Source: Burkholderiales bacterium PBB6
GTDB lineage: Bacteria > Pseudomonadota > Gammaproteobacteria > Burkholderiales > Burkholderiaceae_C
Length of the DNA: 64,000 nt
Assembly (NCBI GenBank): GCA_002255925.1
Contig: NKIH01000002.1
Location: forward strand, 186,001-250,000
Direction: 5' to 3'
Under the pieces are notes generated by a model. That model did no database searches, was not told the origin of the DNA, and saw only the letters and a list, made by a program, of their open reading frames with translations. Shown here one piece after another: positions 39,074-48,133 of this stretch; within the stretch, counting starts at the first letter, position 1, and each line of letters begins with the position of its first letter. Both the position numbers and the translations under genes were made by a program.

Positions 39074-39913
39074 ATGGGCTCTGTTTGGCAAACCAGCCGA
39101 TTCCGCATTGACCTGACCCGCCCGCAGGTGATGGGGATCGTCAACACCACACCCGATTCGTTTTCGGACGGCGGCTTGCACTTGAGCGCACGCTCAGCCA
39201 TCGAGGCCTGTGACCGCATGATCGCCGAGGGCGTGGACATTCTGGACATCGGTGGTGAGTCGACCCGGCCTGGTTCCTTGCCGCCGGCTGTGGAGGACGA
39301 GCTCGCGCGGGTGCTGCCGGTGGTTCGTCATGCCGTCACGCTCGGTGTGCCGGTGTCAGTCGATACCAGCCGTCCGGAGGTGATGACCGCAGCGCTGGAT
39401 ACAGGCGCTGACATCATCAACGACGTGCGCGCATTGCAGTGGCCCGGTGCCCTGCAGGCCGTGGCCGCGCATGCCCGCTGCGGCGTGTGCCTGATGCACA
39501 TGCAGGGCCAGCCCGACACCATGCAGGTGGCGCCGGCCTACGCTGATGTGGTGGATGAGGTGCGGCAGTTCCTGGCGGAGCGGCTCGCCTGCGTGACCGG
39601 ATTGGGCATCGCACTCGAGCGCATCACGCTGGACCCGGGCTACGGCTTCGGCAAATCGCTCGACCACAATCTCACCTTGTTTCGCGCCCAGGCGCAGCTG
39701 CAGTCGCTGGGCAGGCCCTTGCTGGTGGGCTGGTCACGCAAGGGCGCGCTGGGGCAGGTCACCGGCCGCCCGGCGGGTGAGCGCATGGTGGCCAGCGTGG
39801 CTGCAGCCTTGGCCGCGATTCAACTCGGCGCGCGCATCGTGCGCGTGCACGACGTGGCCGCCACCGTGGACGCGGTGAAAGTCTGGCAGGCCGCCGGGCT
39901 GGGTCAGGCTTGA
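39074..39913 (+). CDS. folP: Dihydropteroate synthase
   Basis: The 279-residue TIM-barrel enzyme has both PROSITE-type signatures: VMGIVNTTPDSFSDGG for pterin diphosphate binding and DILDIGGESTRPGS. Further elements are VSVDTSRPEV, IINDVRAL, DPGYGFGKSLDHNL, LVGWSRKG and the C-terminal RVHDV. It joins dihydropterin pyrophosphate and p-aminobenzoate in folate synthesis and is the sulfonamide target. The ftsH-folP-glmM order is classical. Confidence 0.97.
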   Translation: MGSVWQTSRFRIDLTRPQVMGIVNTTPDSFSDGGLHLSARSAIEACDRMIAEGVDILDIGGESTRPGSLPPAVEDELARVLPVVRHAVTLGVPVSVDTSRPEVMTAALDTGADIINDVRALQWPGALQAVAAHARCGVCLMHMQGQPDTMQVAPAYADVVDEVRQFLAERLACVTGLGIALERITLDPGYGFGKSLDHNLTLFRAQAQLQSLGRPLLVGWSRKGALGQVTGRPAGERMVASVAAALAAIQLGARIVRVHDVAATVDAVKVWQAAGLGQA

Positions 39914-39943
39914 GCGCCGACCAATCAAATTCAGGAGGACAAC

Positions 39944-41284
39944 ATGAAAAGACAATATTTCGGTACCGACGGCATTCGTGGCACGGTGGGGCAGGGCGCC
40001 ATCACCGCCGATTTCATGCTGCGCATCGGGCATGCGGTGGGGCGGGTGCTCCAGCAGCGCCAGTCCGGGCGTGTGCCCACGGTCTTGATTGGCAAGGACA
40101 CGCGTATTTCGGGCTACATGCTGGAATCGGCGCTGGAGGCTGGTTTCGCCTCTGCCGGTGTGAACGTGCTGTTGACCGGCCCGCTGCCGACGCCGGGTGT
40201 GGCTTACCTCACCCGCGCGCTGCGCCTTGATCTGGGGGTGGTGATCAGTGCGTCGCACAACGCCTACCCCGACAACGGCATCAAGTTCTTCTCGGCCAAG
40301 GGCGAAAAGCTGCCAGATGCCTGGGAAGAGGCCGTCGAGGCCGAGTTGACCAAGCCGCCCGAGTGGGTGGATTCAGCACGGCTGGGCCGGGCGCGTCGTT
40401 TGACCGACGCCCAGGGCCGCTACATCGAGTTCTGCAAGAGCACGGTGTCGGGTGAGCTGACGCTGAAGGGCCTGAAAGTGGTGGTGGACGCCGCCCATGG
40501 CGCCGCCTACCAGGTCGCGCCGGCGGTCTTCCACGAGTTGGGCGCCGAAGTGGTCGCCATTGGCAATGCGCCGAATGGCACGAACATCAACGCCGGTTTT
40601 GGCGCCACGTCGCCACAAGCGCTGGTAGATGCCGTGCGGGCCAACAGCGCTGCCGTGGGGGTCGCACTCGATGGTGACGCCGACCGTTTGCAGCTGGTGG
40701 ACAACACCGGGCGCTTGTTCAACGGCGATGAGCTGCTTTATGTGATGGCCATGGACCGCCGCGCCCAGGGCGAGGCGGTGCCGGGCGTCGTCGGCACGCT
40801 GATGACGAACATGGCCATTGAAGTGGCGCTGGCTGATCAGGGCATCGACATGGTGCGCGCCAAGGTCGGTGACCGGTATGTGCTGGAAGAGCTGGGTCAG
40901 CGTGGCTGGCTGCTGGGCGGCGAAAGCTCCGGCCACCTGCTGGCACTTGACCGCCACAGCACCGGCGACGGCATCGTCAGTGCCCTGCAGGTGCTGCAGG
41001 CCGTGCAGCGCAGCGGCAAGAGCCTGGCGGAGCTCCTTCAGGGCGTCACGCTGTTCCCGCAGACCATGATCAACGTCCGCATGGCGCCCGGTACCGATTG
41101 GCGCAGCAACGCGCGGCTGGCGGACGAAACCCGTGCCGTCACCGAGGAGCTTGGCCGGACGGGCCGCGTGTTGATCCGCGCTTCCGGCACCGAGCCGGTG
41201 CTGCGCGTGATGGTGGAAGCGCAGGACGCCGTGCGCGCCAAGACGCTGGCCGAGCGGCTGGTGGCGGCGGTCAACCAGGGCTGA
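39944..41284 (+). CDS. glmM: Phosphoglucosamine mutase
   Basis: AGGAGG lies seven bases before the ATG. The 446-residue protein has the GlmM pattern: [14 protein letters not shown] at the start, the phosphoserine loop [19 protein letters not shown], the metal loop [17 protein letters not shown] in the sugar-binding loop and [14 protein letters not shown] in the phosphate-binding loop. It converts glucosamine-6-phosphate to glucosamine-1-phosphate for UDP-GlcNAc, and so for peptidoglycan and LPS. Confidence 0.98.
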   Translation: MKRQYFGTDGIRGTVGQGAITADFMLRIGHAVGRVLQQRQSGRVPTVLIGKDTRISGYMLESALEAGFASAGVNVLLTGPLPTPGVAYLTRALRLDLGVVISASHNAYPDNGIKFFSAKGEKLPDAWEEAVEAELTKPPEWVDSARLGRARRLTDAQGRYIEFCKSTVSGELTLKGLKVVVDAAHGAAYQVAPAVFHELGAEVVAIGNAPNGTNINAGFGATSPQALVDAVRANSAAVGVALDGDADRLQLVDNTGRLFNGDELLYVMAMDRRAQGEAVPGVVGTLMTNMAIEVALADQGIDMVRAKVGDRYVLEELGQRGWLLGGESSGHLLALDRHSTGDGIVSALQVLQAVQRSGKSLAELLQGVTLFPQTMINVRMAPGTDWRSNARLADETRAVTEELGRTGRVLIRASGTEPVLRVMVEAQDAVRAKTLAERLVAAVNQG

Positions 41285-41317
41285 GCGCCCCCAACGGCTG
41301 CCGAATGACTGATTCGT

Positions 41318-41349
41318 GACAGCCCTGACCTGTGGGGGTCAGGGTTGTC
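41318..41349 (+). terminator. Long hairpin after glmM, abutting the Pho box
   Basis: A 13-base-pair stem with one G-T pair (GACAGCCCTGACC with GGTCAGGGTTGTC, loop TGTGGG) ends at the first TGTCA repeat of the pstS promoter. No T-run follows, so it is either a weak or Rho-assisted end for the glmM transcript or a boundary element. Confidence 0.45.
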
Positions 41350-41353
41350 ATAG

Positions 41354-41371
41354 ATGTCATAGAGGTGTCAC
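41354..41371 (+). promoter_or_regulatory. Pho box (PhoB binding site) of the pst operon
   Basis: Two seven-base direct repeats spaced by four bases, ATGTCAT-AGAG-GTGTCAC, match the PhoB consensus CTGTCAT-N4-CTGTCAT. A further TGTCA begins at 41346, so three half sites are visible. TACATT (41382-41387) begins 11 bases after the box and fits the -10 of a PhoB-activated promoter that lacks a -35. pstS starts at 41441. Confidence 0.85.
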
Positions 41372-41440
41372 ATTACCTTTCTACATTGGCGTCAGTGCAG
41401 TCATTTGGCTGTTGTCTCCATACGCAAGAAAGGTTTGACC

Positions 41441-42478
41441 ATGGTTTGCACCGCAGTCCGTTTTTCGTTCAGCGCCGCCCTGATGGCGTTTGCCGTGGGC
41501 GCTCAAGCCCAGGATGTGACCGGCGCTGGCGCCACCTTCCCGGCACCGCTCTACGCCAAGTGGGCCGACGGCTACAACAAGGCCACTGGCGCACGCATCA
41601 ACTACCAATCGGTGGGTTCGGGTGCCGGCATCAAGCAGATCCAGGCGAAGACGGTCGACTTTGGTGCCAGCGACATGCCCCTGAAGGACGAGCAACTGGC
41701 TGCTGACGGCCTGGTGCAGTTCCCCACCGTCATCGGTGGCGTGGTGCCCGTCGTGAACATCAAGGGCATCACCGGTGGCCAGATCAAGCTGACCGGCTCG
41801 CTGCTGGCTGACATTTACCTGGGCAAGATCACCAAGTGGAACGACGCTGCCCTGGCTGCCCTGAACCCGGGCGTGCCGCTGCCGGACGCCGACATCGCCG
41901 TGGTTCGCCGCGCCGATGGTTCGGGCACCAGCTTCATCTTCACGAACTACCTGACCAAGGTCAGCGCTGACTGGAAGTCGAAGGTCGGTGAAGGCACTGC
42001 CGTGAACTGGCCGGTGGGCGTGGGCGGCAAGGGCAACGAAGGCGTGTCCGCCTACGTGCAGCGTCTGCCGAACGCGATTGGCTACGTCGAGTACGCCTAT
42101 GCCAAGCAGAACAAGATGTCGCACGTGCTGCTGAAGAACAAGGACGGCGCCTTCGTGGGTCCGGACGACCTGAACTTCAAGGCCGCTGCTGCCGGCGCCG
42201 AGTGGAACAAGACCTTCTACCAGATCCTGACCGAGCAGCCGGGCAAGGAATCCTGGCCCCTGACCGGTGCCACCTTCGTGCTGATGCACAAGTCGCAAGC
42301 CAAGGCCGACACCGCCAGCGCCGCGCTGAAGTTCTTCGAGTGGGCTTACCTCAACGGGGACAAGACCGCCGCTGATCTGGAGTACGTGCCGCTGCCGGAC
42401 GCCGTGAAGGGCCTGGTGCGCAAGCAGTGGGAAGCGCAGATCAAGGACACCGCTGGCAAGGCCGTCGCCTACAAGTGA
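41441..42478 (+). CDS. pstS: Phosphate ABC transporter substrate-binding protein PstS
   Basis: The ATG at 41441 has GAAAGG upstream and gives 345 residues. A Sec signal peptide ends in VGAQAQ. The mature N-terminus DVTGAGATFPAPLYAKW, VGSGAGIKQI, FGASDMPL and RRADGSGTSFIF form the phosphate-binding pocket known for PstS. It captures phosphate in the periplasm for PstCAB. A Pho box lies upstream. A strong terminator-like hairpin after the gene suggests that it is made in excess over the permease genes. Confidence 0.97.
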   Translation: MVCTAVRFSFSAALMAFAVGAQAQDVTGAGATFPAPLYAKWADGYNKATGARINYQSVGSGAGIKQIQAKTVDFGASDMPLKDEQLAADGLVQFPTVIGGVVPVVNIKGITGGQIKLTGSLLADIYLGKITKWNDAALAALNPGVPLPDADIAVVRRADGSGTSFIFTNYLTKVSADWKSKVGEGTAVNWPVGVGGKGNEGVSAYVQRLPNAIGYVEYAYAKQNKMSHVLLKNKDGAFVGPDDLNFKAAAAGAEWNKTFYQILTEQPGKESWPLTGATFVLMHKSQAKADTASAALKFFEWAYLNGDKTAADLEYVPLPDAVKGLVRKQWEAQIKDTAGKAVAYK

Positions 42479-42507
42479 TCGTCGCGCGTCAAGCGTGATG
42501 CCCAACA

Positions 42508-42548
42508 GGCGCCGGTCTGCCCTGAGTTGACGGACCGGCGCCTTTTTG
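42508..42548 (+). terminator. Terminator/attenuator between pstS and pstC
   Basis: A ten-base-pair stem (GGCGCCGGTC with GACCGGCGCC) with a 15-base loop is followed by five T residues. It ends 24 bases before the pstC start. Partial read-through would give more PstS than PstCAB. Confidence 0.8.
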
Positions 42549-42572
42549 ATTCAACATCGGGAGTCCCCCCTA

Positions 42573-43595
42573 GTGACTGCCACCATGTCTGCCAGCCCTC
42601 TGCCCTCCAACGCTTCTTCCGGCCGCACCCTGCCGGCCGGCCAACCTGAAGACCGTCGTCTGACGTCGCCCTGGGCGGACCGCGTGTTCGCGCTCACGGC
42701 CAAGGCCGCCGCCTGGCTGACCTTGAGTCTGCTGTTCGGGATTCTGCTGTCGCTGATCTACGGCGCCATGCCTGCGATCCGCGAATACGGCCTGTCCTTC
42801 CTGTGGCGCTCTGACTGGGATCCGGTCAGCAACAGCTATGGCGGCCTGGTCATGATCTACGGCACGCTGGTCACCTCGCTGATCGCGCTCGTGATTGCTG
42901 TTCCGGTCAGCTTCGGCATCGCCTTCTTCCTCACCGAGCTCTCGCCGAACTGGCTGAAGCGCCCGCTGGGCGTGGCCGTCGAGCTGCTGGCTGCCGTGCC
43001 CTCCATCGTCTACGGCATGTGGGGTTTGATGGTGTTCGGCCCGATCCTGGCCACCTACGTGCAACAGCCGCTGCAGGCTGCGCTCAAGGGCGTGCCGGTG
43101 CTGGGTGCCTTGGTCGCGGGCCCGCCGGTGGGCATCGGCCTGCTGTCGGCCGGCATCATCCTGGCCATCATGATCATTCCGTACATCGCCTCGGTGATGC
43201 GCGACGTGTTCGAGGTGACCCCACCGATGCTGAAGGAATCCGCCTACGGTCTGGGTGCCACCACCACCGAAGTCATGTGGCGCGTGGTGCTGCCCTTCAC
43301 CAAGACGGGTGTGGTGGGCGGTGTGATGCTGGGTCTGGGTCGCGCTTTGGGTGAAACCATGGCCGTGACCTTCGTGATCGGCAATACCAACCAGTTGAAT
43401 TCGATCTCCCTGTTCGAGCCGGCCAACAGCATCACGTCTGCGCTGGCCAATGAATTCGCCGAGGCGGGCGACGGCCTGCACCAGGCCTCGCTGATCTACC
43501 TCGGCCTGATCCTGTTTTTCATCACCTTCGTGGTGCTGTCCTTCTCCAAGCTGCTGCTGAGCCGCCTGAAGAAGAGTGAAGGAGCCCGGTCATGA
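42573..43595 (+). CDS. pstC: Phosphate ABC transporter permease PstC
   Basis: The GTG at 42573 has GGGAG nine bases upstream; an ATG at 42585 is an alternative. The 340-residue protein has a Ser/Pro-rich cytoplasmic N-terminus and six membrane helices (first at about 40-62). The ABC permease loop reads [25 protein letters not shown], followed by [12 protein letters not shown]. It forms the inner-membrane phosphate channel with PstA. Its stop overlaps the pstA start by four bases. Confidence 0.96.
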   Translation: MTATMSASPLPSNASSGRTLPAGQPEDRRLTSPWADRVFALTAKAAAWLTLSLLFGILLSLIYGAMPAIREYGLSFLWRSDWDPVSNSYGGLVMIYGTLVTSLIALVIAVPVSFGIAFFLTELSPNWLKRPLGVAVELLAAVPSIVYGMWGLMVFGPILATYVQQPLQAALKGVPVLGALVAGPPVGIGLLSAGIILAIMIIPYIASVMRDVFEVTPPMLKESAYGLGATTTEVMWRVVLPFTKTGVVGGVMLGLGRALGETMAVTFVIGNTNQLNSISLFEPANSITSALANEFAEAGDGLHQASLIYLGLILFFITFVVLSFSKLLLSRLKKSEGARS

Positions 43596-44458
43596 GTCTT
43601 GTCACGATGGATGCTGGCCGCCTGGCCATGCACGCACGCCGCAAGCGTGTCAACGCCGTCGCTCTGGTGCTGTCCCTGGCCGCCATGGCCTTCGGGGTGT
43701 TCTGGTTGCTGTGGATCCTCTGGGAAACCTTCCGCCTCGGCGTGGGTGGCCTGAGCTGGCAGGTCTTCACCGAGATGACCCCGCCGCCTCAGGAAGAGGT
43801 CGGTGGCTTGGCCAACGCCATCTACGGCTCGCTGATCATGGTGTCTCTGGCCACCTTCATCGGCACGCCGATCGGCATCATGGCGGGTGTGTACCTAGCC
43901 GAGTATGGCCAGCGCACCTGGCTGGGCCGCCTGACCCAGTTCATCAACGACATCCTGCTGTCGGCGCCTTCGATCGTGGTCGGCCTGTTCGTCTACGCCG
44001 TGGTGGTGTCGCGCTTCAAGTCGTTCTCCGGCTGGGCTGGTGTGCTGGCCCTGGCGCTGATCGTCATCCCGGTGGTCATCCGCACCACCGAGAACATGCT
44101 GGCGCTGGTGCCGAACGCCCTGCGTGAAGCGGCCTATGCGCTGGGCACCCCGAAGTGGAAGGTGATCCTGTCGATCACGCTGAAGTCGGCACGCTCGGGT
44201 GTGGTGACGGGTGTGTTGCTGGCCGTGGCCCGAATCGCTGGCGAAACGGCACCGCTGCTGTTCACCGCGCTGTCCAACCAGTTCTGGTCGACCAACCTGT
44301 CGGAGCCGATGTCGAGCCTGCCGGTCACCATCTTCAAGTTCGCGATGAGCCCCTATGAAAACTGGCAGAAGCTCGCCTGGGCAGGCGTGTTCCTGATCAC
44401 CATGGGTGTGCTCGCACTGAATATCCTCGCGCGGGTCATGTTCCGCAAGCAGAACTGA
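43592..44458 (+). CDS. pstA: Phosphate ABC transporter permease PstA
   Basis: The ATG overlaps the pstC stop (ATGA). The 288-residue protein has six hydrophobic segments, [15 protein letters not shown], and the coupling loop [26 protein letters not shown] followed by [16 protein letters not shown]. It pairs with PstC in the high-affinity phosphate importer. pstB follows after 21 bases. Confidence 0.97.
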   Translation: MSLVTMDAGRLAMHARRKRVNAVALVLSLAAMAFGVFWLLWILWETFRLGVGGLSWQVFTEMTPPPQEEVGGLANAIYGSLIMVSLATFIGTPIGIMAGVYLAEYGQRTWLGRLTQFINDILLSAPSIVVGLFVYAVVVSRFKSFSGWAGVLALALIVIPVVIRTTENMLALVPNALREAAYALGTPKWKVILSITLKSARSGVVTGVLLAVARIAGETAPLLFTALSNQFWSTNLSEPMSSLPVTIFKFAMSPYENWQKLAWAGVFLITMGVLALNILARVMFRKQN

Positions 44459-44479
44459 AATATCAAGGAATCCTGAGCC

Positions 44480-45265
44480 ATGGACGCCAAAGTGAACCTC
44501 CCCGTGACCGAGAAATCCAAAATCACGGTGCGCGACCTGAACTTCTATTACGGCAGCTTTCACGCGCTGAAGCACATCAACCTCGACATCCCCGACAAGA
44601 AGGTCACCGCCTTCATCGGCCCGTCGGGTTGTGGCAAGTCGACGCTGCTGCGTACCTTCAACCGCATGTTCGAGCTCTACCCCGAGCAGCGCGCTGAAGG
44701 CCAGATCCTGGTGGACGGCACCAACGTGCTGGACCGCGGCCTGGACGTGTCGCTGATCCGTGCCAAGGTCGGCATGGTGTTCCAGAAGCCGACGCCGTTC
44801 CCGATGTCGATCTACGACAACATCGCCTTCGGCGTGAAGCTGTTCGAGAACCTCTCGCGCGTCGAGATGGACGAGCGCGTTGAATGGGCCTTGAAGAAGG
44901 CTGCGCTGTGGAACGAGGTCAAGGACAAGCTCAACCAGAGCGGCTCCGGCCTGTCGGGTGGTCAGCAGCAGCGTCTGTGCATCGCCCGTGGCATCGCCAT
45001 CAAGCCTGAAGTGCTGCTGCTCGACGAGCCATGCTCGGCGCTGGACCCGATCTCGACCGGCAAGGTCGAAGAGCTGATCCAGGAACTGAAGAGCGACTAC
45101 ACCGTGGCCATCGTCACCCACAACATGCAGCAGGCAGCTCGGGTCTCCGACTACACCGCCTACATGTACCTGGGCGACCTGATCGAGTTCGGCCCGACGC
45201 GCGACCTCTTCATGAAGCCGCAGAAGAAAGAAACCGAAGACTACATCACCGGCCGTTTCGGCTGA
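44480..45265 (+). CDS. pstB: Phosphate ABC transporter ATP-binding protein PstB
   Basis: AAGGA lies upstream of the ATG. The 261-residue ATPase has Walker [10 protein letters not shown], the Q-loop [15 protein letters not shown], the signature [14 protein letters not shown], Walker [14 protein letters not shown] and the H-loop AIVTHN. The inserted [17 protein letters not shown] is typical of PstB. It powers PstCA and takes part in phosphate signalling to PhoR with PhoU. Confidence 0.98.
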   Translation: MDAKVNLPVTEKSKITVRDLNFYYGSFHALKHINLDIPDKKVTAFIGPSGCGKSTLLRTFNRMFELYPEQRAEGQILVDGTNVLDRGLDVSLIRAKVGMVFQKPTPFPMSIYDNIAFGVKLFENLSRVEMDERVEWALKKAALWNEVKDKLNQSGSGLSGGQQQRLCIARGIAIKPEVLLLDEPCSALDPISTGKVEELIQELKSDYTVAIVTHNMQQAARVSDYTAYMYLGDLIEFGPTRDLFMKPQKKETEDYITGRFG

Positions 45266-45281
45266 GCCAGGGAGCAGATCA

Positions 45282-45998
45282 ATGAGCGACAAGCATTTGT
45301 CCACGCAGTTCGACGCCGAACTCAGCGGCGTTTCCACCCGCGTCCTGGAAATGGGCGGCCTGGTGGAGTCCCAGGTGGCCCAGGCGATCTACGCGCTGAC
45401 CAACTTCAGCGCTGAAACCGCGACCCAGGTCCTGCAGATCGAAGAGCGTGTGAACCAGCTGGAGGTCGAGATCGATGCCGATCTGTCCACCATCATCGCC
45501 CGCCGCCAGCCGACGGCGCGTGACCTGCGCCTGCTGATCGCCATCTCCAAGACGATCGGCAACCTCGAGCGCGTGGGCGACGAAGCTGCCCGCATCGCAC
45601 GCACGGTGCAGCGCCTGATCAACACGGGCGTCTTCAGCCGCCTGCGTCTGCCGGTGGCCGATGTGTCCTTCGAAGCCGACCTGGCCACCGCCTCGCTGCG
45701 CAAGGCCCTGGACGCCTTCGCACGCCTGGACACGGTGCAGGCCCTCGACGTCATCAAGGGCGACAACCAGATCGACCAGGAATTTGACGGTCTGATGCGC
45801 AAGCTGATCACCTACATGATGGAAGACCCGCGCACCATCTCGGCCAGCATCGACCTCGTGTTCGTGGCCAAGGCCATCGAGCGTGTCGGTGACCATGCCA
45901 AGAACCTGGCTGAGCAGATCATCTACATCGTCAAGGGCACCGACGTCCGCCACAACCCGGTTGAGGCTGTCGAGCAGGTTGCTCTGCAGCGCAACTGA
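45282..45998 (+). CDS. phoU: Phosphate signalling protein PhoU
   Basis: The ATG follows AGGGAG. The 238-residue protein has two PhoU three-helix repeats. The metal-binding sequences are conserved: ERVGDEAARIARTV in the first repeat and ERVGDHAKNLAEQI in the second. PhoU links the Pst transporter state to PhoR and shuts off the Pho response when phosphate is plentiful. It lies between pstB and phoB on the same strand, 16 bases after pstB. Confidence 0.98.
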   Translation: MSDKHLSTQFDAELSGVSTRVLEMGGLVESQVAQAIYALTNFSAETATQVLQIEERVNQLEVEIDADLSTIIARRQPTARDLRLLIAISKTIGNLERVGDEAARIARTVQRLINTGVFSRLRLPVADVSFEADLATASLRKALDAFARLDTVQALDVIKGDNQIDQEFDGLMRKLITYMMEDPRTISASIDLVFVAKAIERVGDHAKNLAEQIIYIVKGTDVRHNPVEAVEQVALQRN

Positions 45999-46019
45999 TC
46001 GCCAACCCCGGAGTTCACG

Positions 46020-46721
46020 ATGCCCAATGTGCTTGTGGTGGAAGATGAGTCGGCCATTGCCGAGCTGATCGCCATCAACCTGCGTCACGCCGGTTTCGAG
46101 GTGACGCTGGCAGAGACTGCAGACCAGGCGCAGGCGGCCATCGACGCCGTGCTGCCCGATCTGGCGCTGCTCGACTGGATGCTGCCGGGTCAATCCGGTG
46201 TGGCGCTGGCTCGGCGGTGGCGCAGTGAATCGCGCACCCGCGAGCTGCCCATCATCATGCTGACTGCCCGTGCCGACGAGGCCGACAAGGTGGCTGGCCT
46301 CGATGCCGGCGCCGACGACTACCTGACCAAGCCGTTCTCCACCCAGGAGCTGCTGGCCCGCATCCGTGCGGTGCTGCGCCGCCGCCTGCCGGAGGCCCTG
46401 GATTCGGCAGTGGACGTGGGCGGTCTGCGCCTTGATCCTTCGACCCGACGCGTCAGCCGCGCTGGCGTCGACATCAAGCTGGGCCCGACCGAGTTCCGCC
46501 TGCTGCATTTCTTCATGACGCACCCCGAGCGCGTGCACAGCCGTGCCCAGTTGCTGGACCGCGTCTGGGGCGATCATGTCTTCATTGAAGAGCGCACGGT
46601 GGATGTGCATGTGAAGCGCCTGCGCGAGGCCCTGCTGCCTGCCCAGTGCTCGCACATGATCGAGACCGTTCGTGGTGCAGGCTATCGCCTGACCCAGCAA
46701 CTCACCGCCTCTGCTGCCTGA
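46020..46721 (+). CDS. phoB: Phosphate regulon response regulator PhoB
   Basis: CGGAG lies six bases before the ATG. The 233-residue OmpR-type regulator has acidic residues at 9-10, phosphoacceptor D52 in LALLDWMLPGQSG, K104 in YLTKPFS, and a winged-helix DNA-binding domain (about 130-230) with GPTEFRLLHFFMTHPERVHSRAQLLDRVWG and RTVDVHVKRLRE. It should bind the Pho box upstream of pstS, which would place its own gene under its control if the operon is read through. Its stop codon overlaps a possible phoR start. Confidence 0.97.
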   Translation: MPNVLVVEDESAIAELIAINLRHAGFEVTLAETADQAQAAIDAVLPDLALLDWMLPGQSGVALARRWRSESRTRELPIIMLTARADEADKVAGLDAGADDYLTKPFSTQELLARIRAVLRRRLPEALDSAVDVGGLRLDPSTRRVSRAGVDIKLGPTEFRLLHFFMTHPERVHSRAQLLDRVWGDHVFIEERTVDVHVKRLREALLPAQCSHMIETVRGAGYRLTQQLTASAA

Positions 46722-46750
46722 TGCCAGCGTCGGGTCGCGAGAAGGCCGCC

Positions 46751-48088
46751 ATGTTCTGGTTCTGGCCCAGGGTGCTGCTGGCGGCCGTGATGGCCGGCCT
46801 GGGCGCATGGCTGGGCGAGCGCATTGGTTTGCATTGGGGTCTGCCTGAACTGGGTGCCGTTCTGGGTGCTGCCATCGCGGCGCTGCTGCTGGCGGCCCTG
46901 GATGGCTGGCGCGGCGGCCTGGTGCTGGGCTGGCTGAGCAGCGAGCCCGACGAGGCCAGTCCGAACCTCAAGGGCTTCTGGGGCGATTTGTCGCTGCGCA
47001 CGGAGCGCGCCTTGCGCTCCCGCGAGAAGCACATGCGCCAGGAGCAGGAGCGTCTTGCCGAGTTCCTGTCGGCGATCGAGGCGTCGCCCAACGGCATCGT
47101 GCTGCTGAATGCCCAGGAGCAGATCACCTGGTGTAACGCCATTGGCGCCGAGCACCTCGGCCTGAACCTGCAGCGCGACCTGATGCAGCGCATCACGAAC
47201 CTGGTTCGTGCGCCGGGGTTCGTCACCCACCTGCATGCCAACCAGTTCGACCATCCTGTGTTGATTCCGCGTCCGGCGGGCCAGGGCTTGCTGTCGGTCA
47301 CGGTGCGCATGTACGGTGACGGCCTGCGGCTCTTGCTGACCCAGGACGTGACCGCGCGTGAGCGTGCCGAGGCGACGCGCCGCGATTTTGTGGCGAACGT
47401 GTCGCATGAGATCCGCACACCGCTGACCGTGCTGTCGGGCTTCGTCGAGACGATGACGCAGTTGCCGCTGTCAGAGTCAGAGCGCCAGCGCGTGCTCACG
47501 TTGATGAACCAGCAGACCCGCCGCATGCAGGCGCTGGTGGGCGACTTGCTGGCCTTGGCGCGCCTCGAAGGCAACCCGCGTCCACCGCTTGATCAATGGG
47601 TGGCGTGGCAAGGCATTGGCCACGGCGTGGAAGCGGAAGCGCGTCAGTTGTCGGCCGGCCGTCACCAGCTGAGCTTCGACTGGAACGGGCAGTGCGATCT
47701 GGCCGTGATCGAGGCGGAGTGGCAAAGCGCCGTCTCCAACCTCGTCAACAACGCCGTTCGTTACACGCCCGAGGGCGGTGCCGTGTCGGTGAATACACAC
47801 GTCCGTGAGGACGGTGCTCTGCTGGTCAGCGTGCGAGACACCGGCCCGGGCATTGCAGCCGAACACCTGCCACGCCTGACCGAGCGCTTCTACCGCGTCG
47901 ACGGCAGCCGCTCACGCGACACCGGCGGCACGGGCTTGGGCCTGGCCATCGTCAAGCACGTGGCGCAGCGCCACGGGGGCGAATTGCTCATCACCAGCGA
48001 GGTGGGCCGGGGCTCCTGCTTCGCCTTGCTGCTGCCGAGCAGCCGGGTGCGGGTGACAGCGGAATCGGCAGCGCTGGCAGCCGGCTGA
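46751..48088 (+). CDS. phoR: Phosphate regulon sensor histidine kinase PhoR
   Basis: The ATG at 46751 has GAGAAGG upstream; an ATG at 46721 overlapping the phoB stop is also possible. The 445-residue protein has two N-terminal hydrophobic helices (about 3-20 and 33-52), an amphipathic linker, a PAS domain (about 105-200) and a kinase core. The core has H219 in ANVSHEIRTPLTVLSGF, N box NLVNNAVRYTPEGG, DTGPGIA and GTGLGLAIVKHV. No large periplasmic sensor is present, as usual for PhoR, which reads phosphate through PstSCAB-PhoU. It phosphorylates PhoB. Confidence 0.96.
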   Translation: MFWFWPRVLLAAVMAGLGAWLGERIGLHWGLPELGAVLGAAIAALLLAALDGWRGGLVLGWLSSEPDEASPNLKGFWGDLSLRTERALRSREKHMRQEQERLAEFLSAIEASPNGIVLLNAQEQITWCNAIGAEHLGLNLQRDLMQRITNLVRAPGFVTHLHANQFDHPVLIPRPAGQGLLSVTVRMYGDGLRLLLTQDVTARERAEATRRDFVANVSHEIRTPLTVLSGFVETMTQLPLSESERQRVLTLMNQQTRRMQALVGDLLALARLEGNPRPPLDQWVAWQGIGHGVEAEARQLSAGRHQLSFDWNGQCDLAVIEAEWQSAVSNLVNNAVRYTPEGGAVSVNTHVREDGALLVSVRDTGPGIAAEHLPRLTERFYRVDGSRSRDTGGTGLGLAIVKHVAQRHGGELLITSEVGRGSCFALLLPSSRVRVTAESAALAAG

Positions 48089-48111
48089 CCCAGCGAGCGC
48101 TTGACGGCTGC

Positions 48112-48127
48112 GAGGCGCAAGCGCCTC
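48112..48127. terminator. Weak convergent hairpin between phoR and the GT-C gene
   Basis: The six-base-pair stem GAGGCG/CGCCTC with loop CAAG lies in the 45-base gap between convergent genes. No T-run follows, so its role as a terminator is uncertain. Confidence 0.3.
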
Positions 48128-48133
48128 CGTCCT

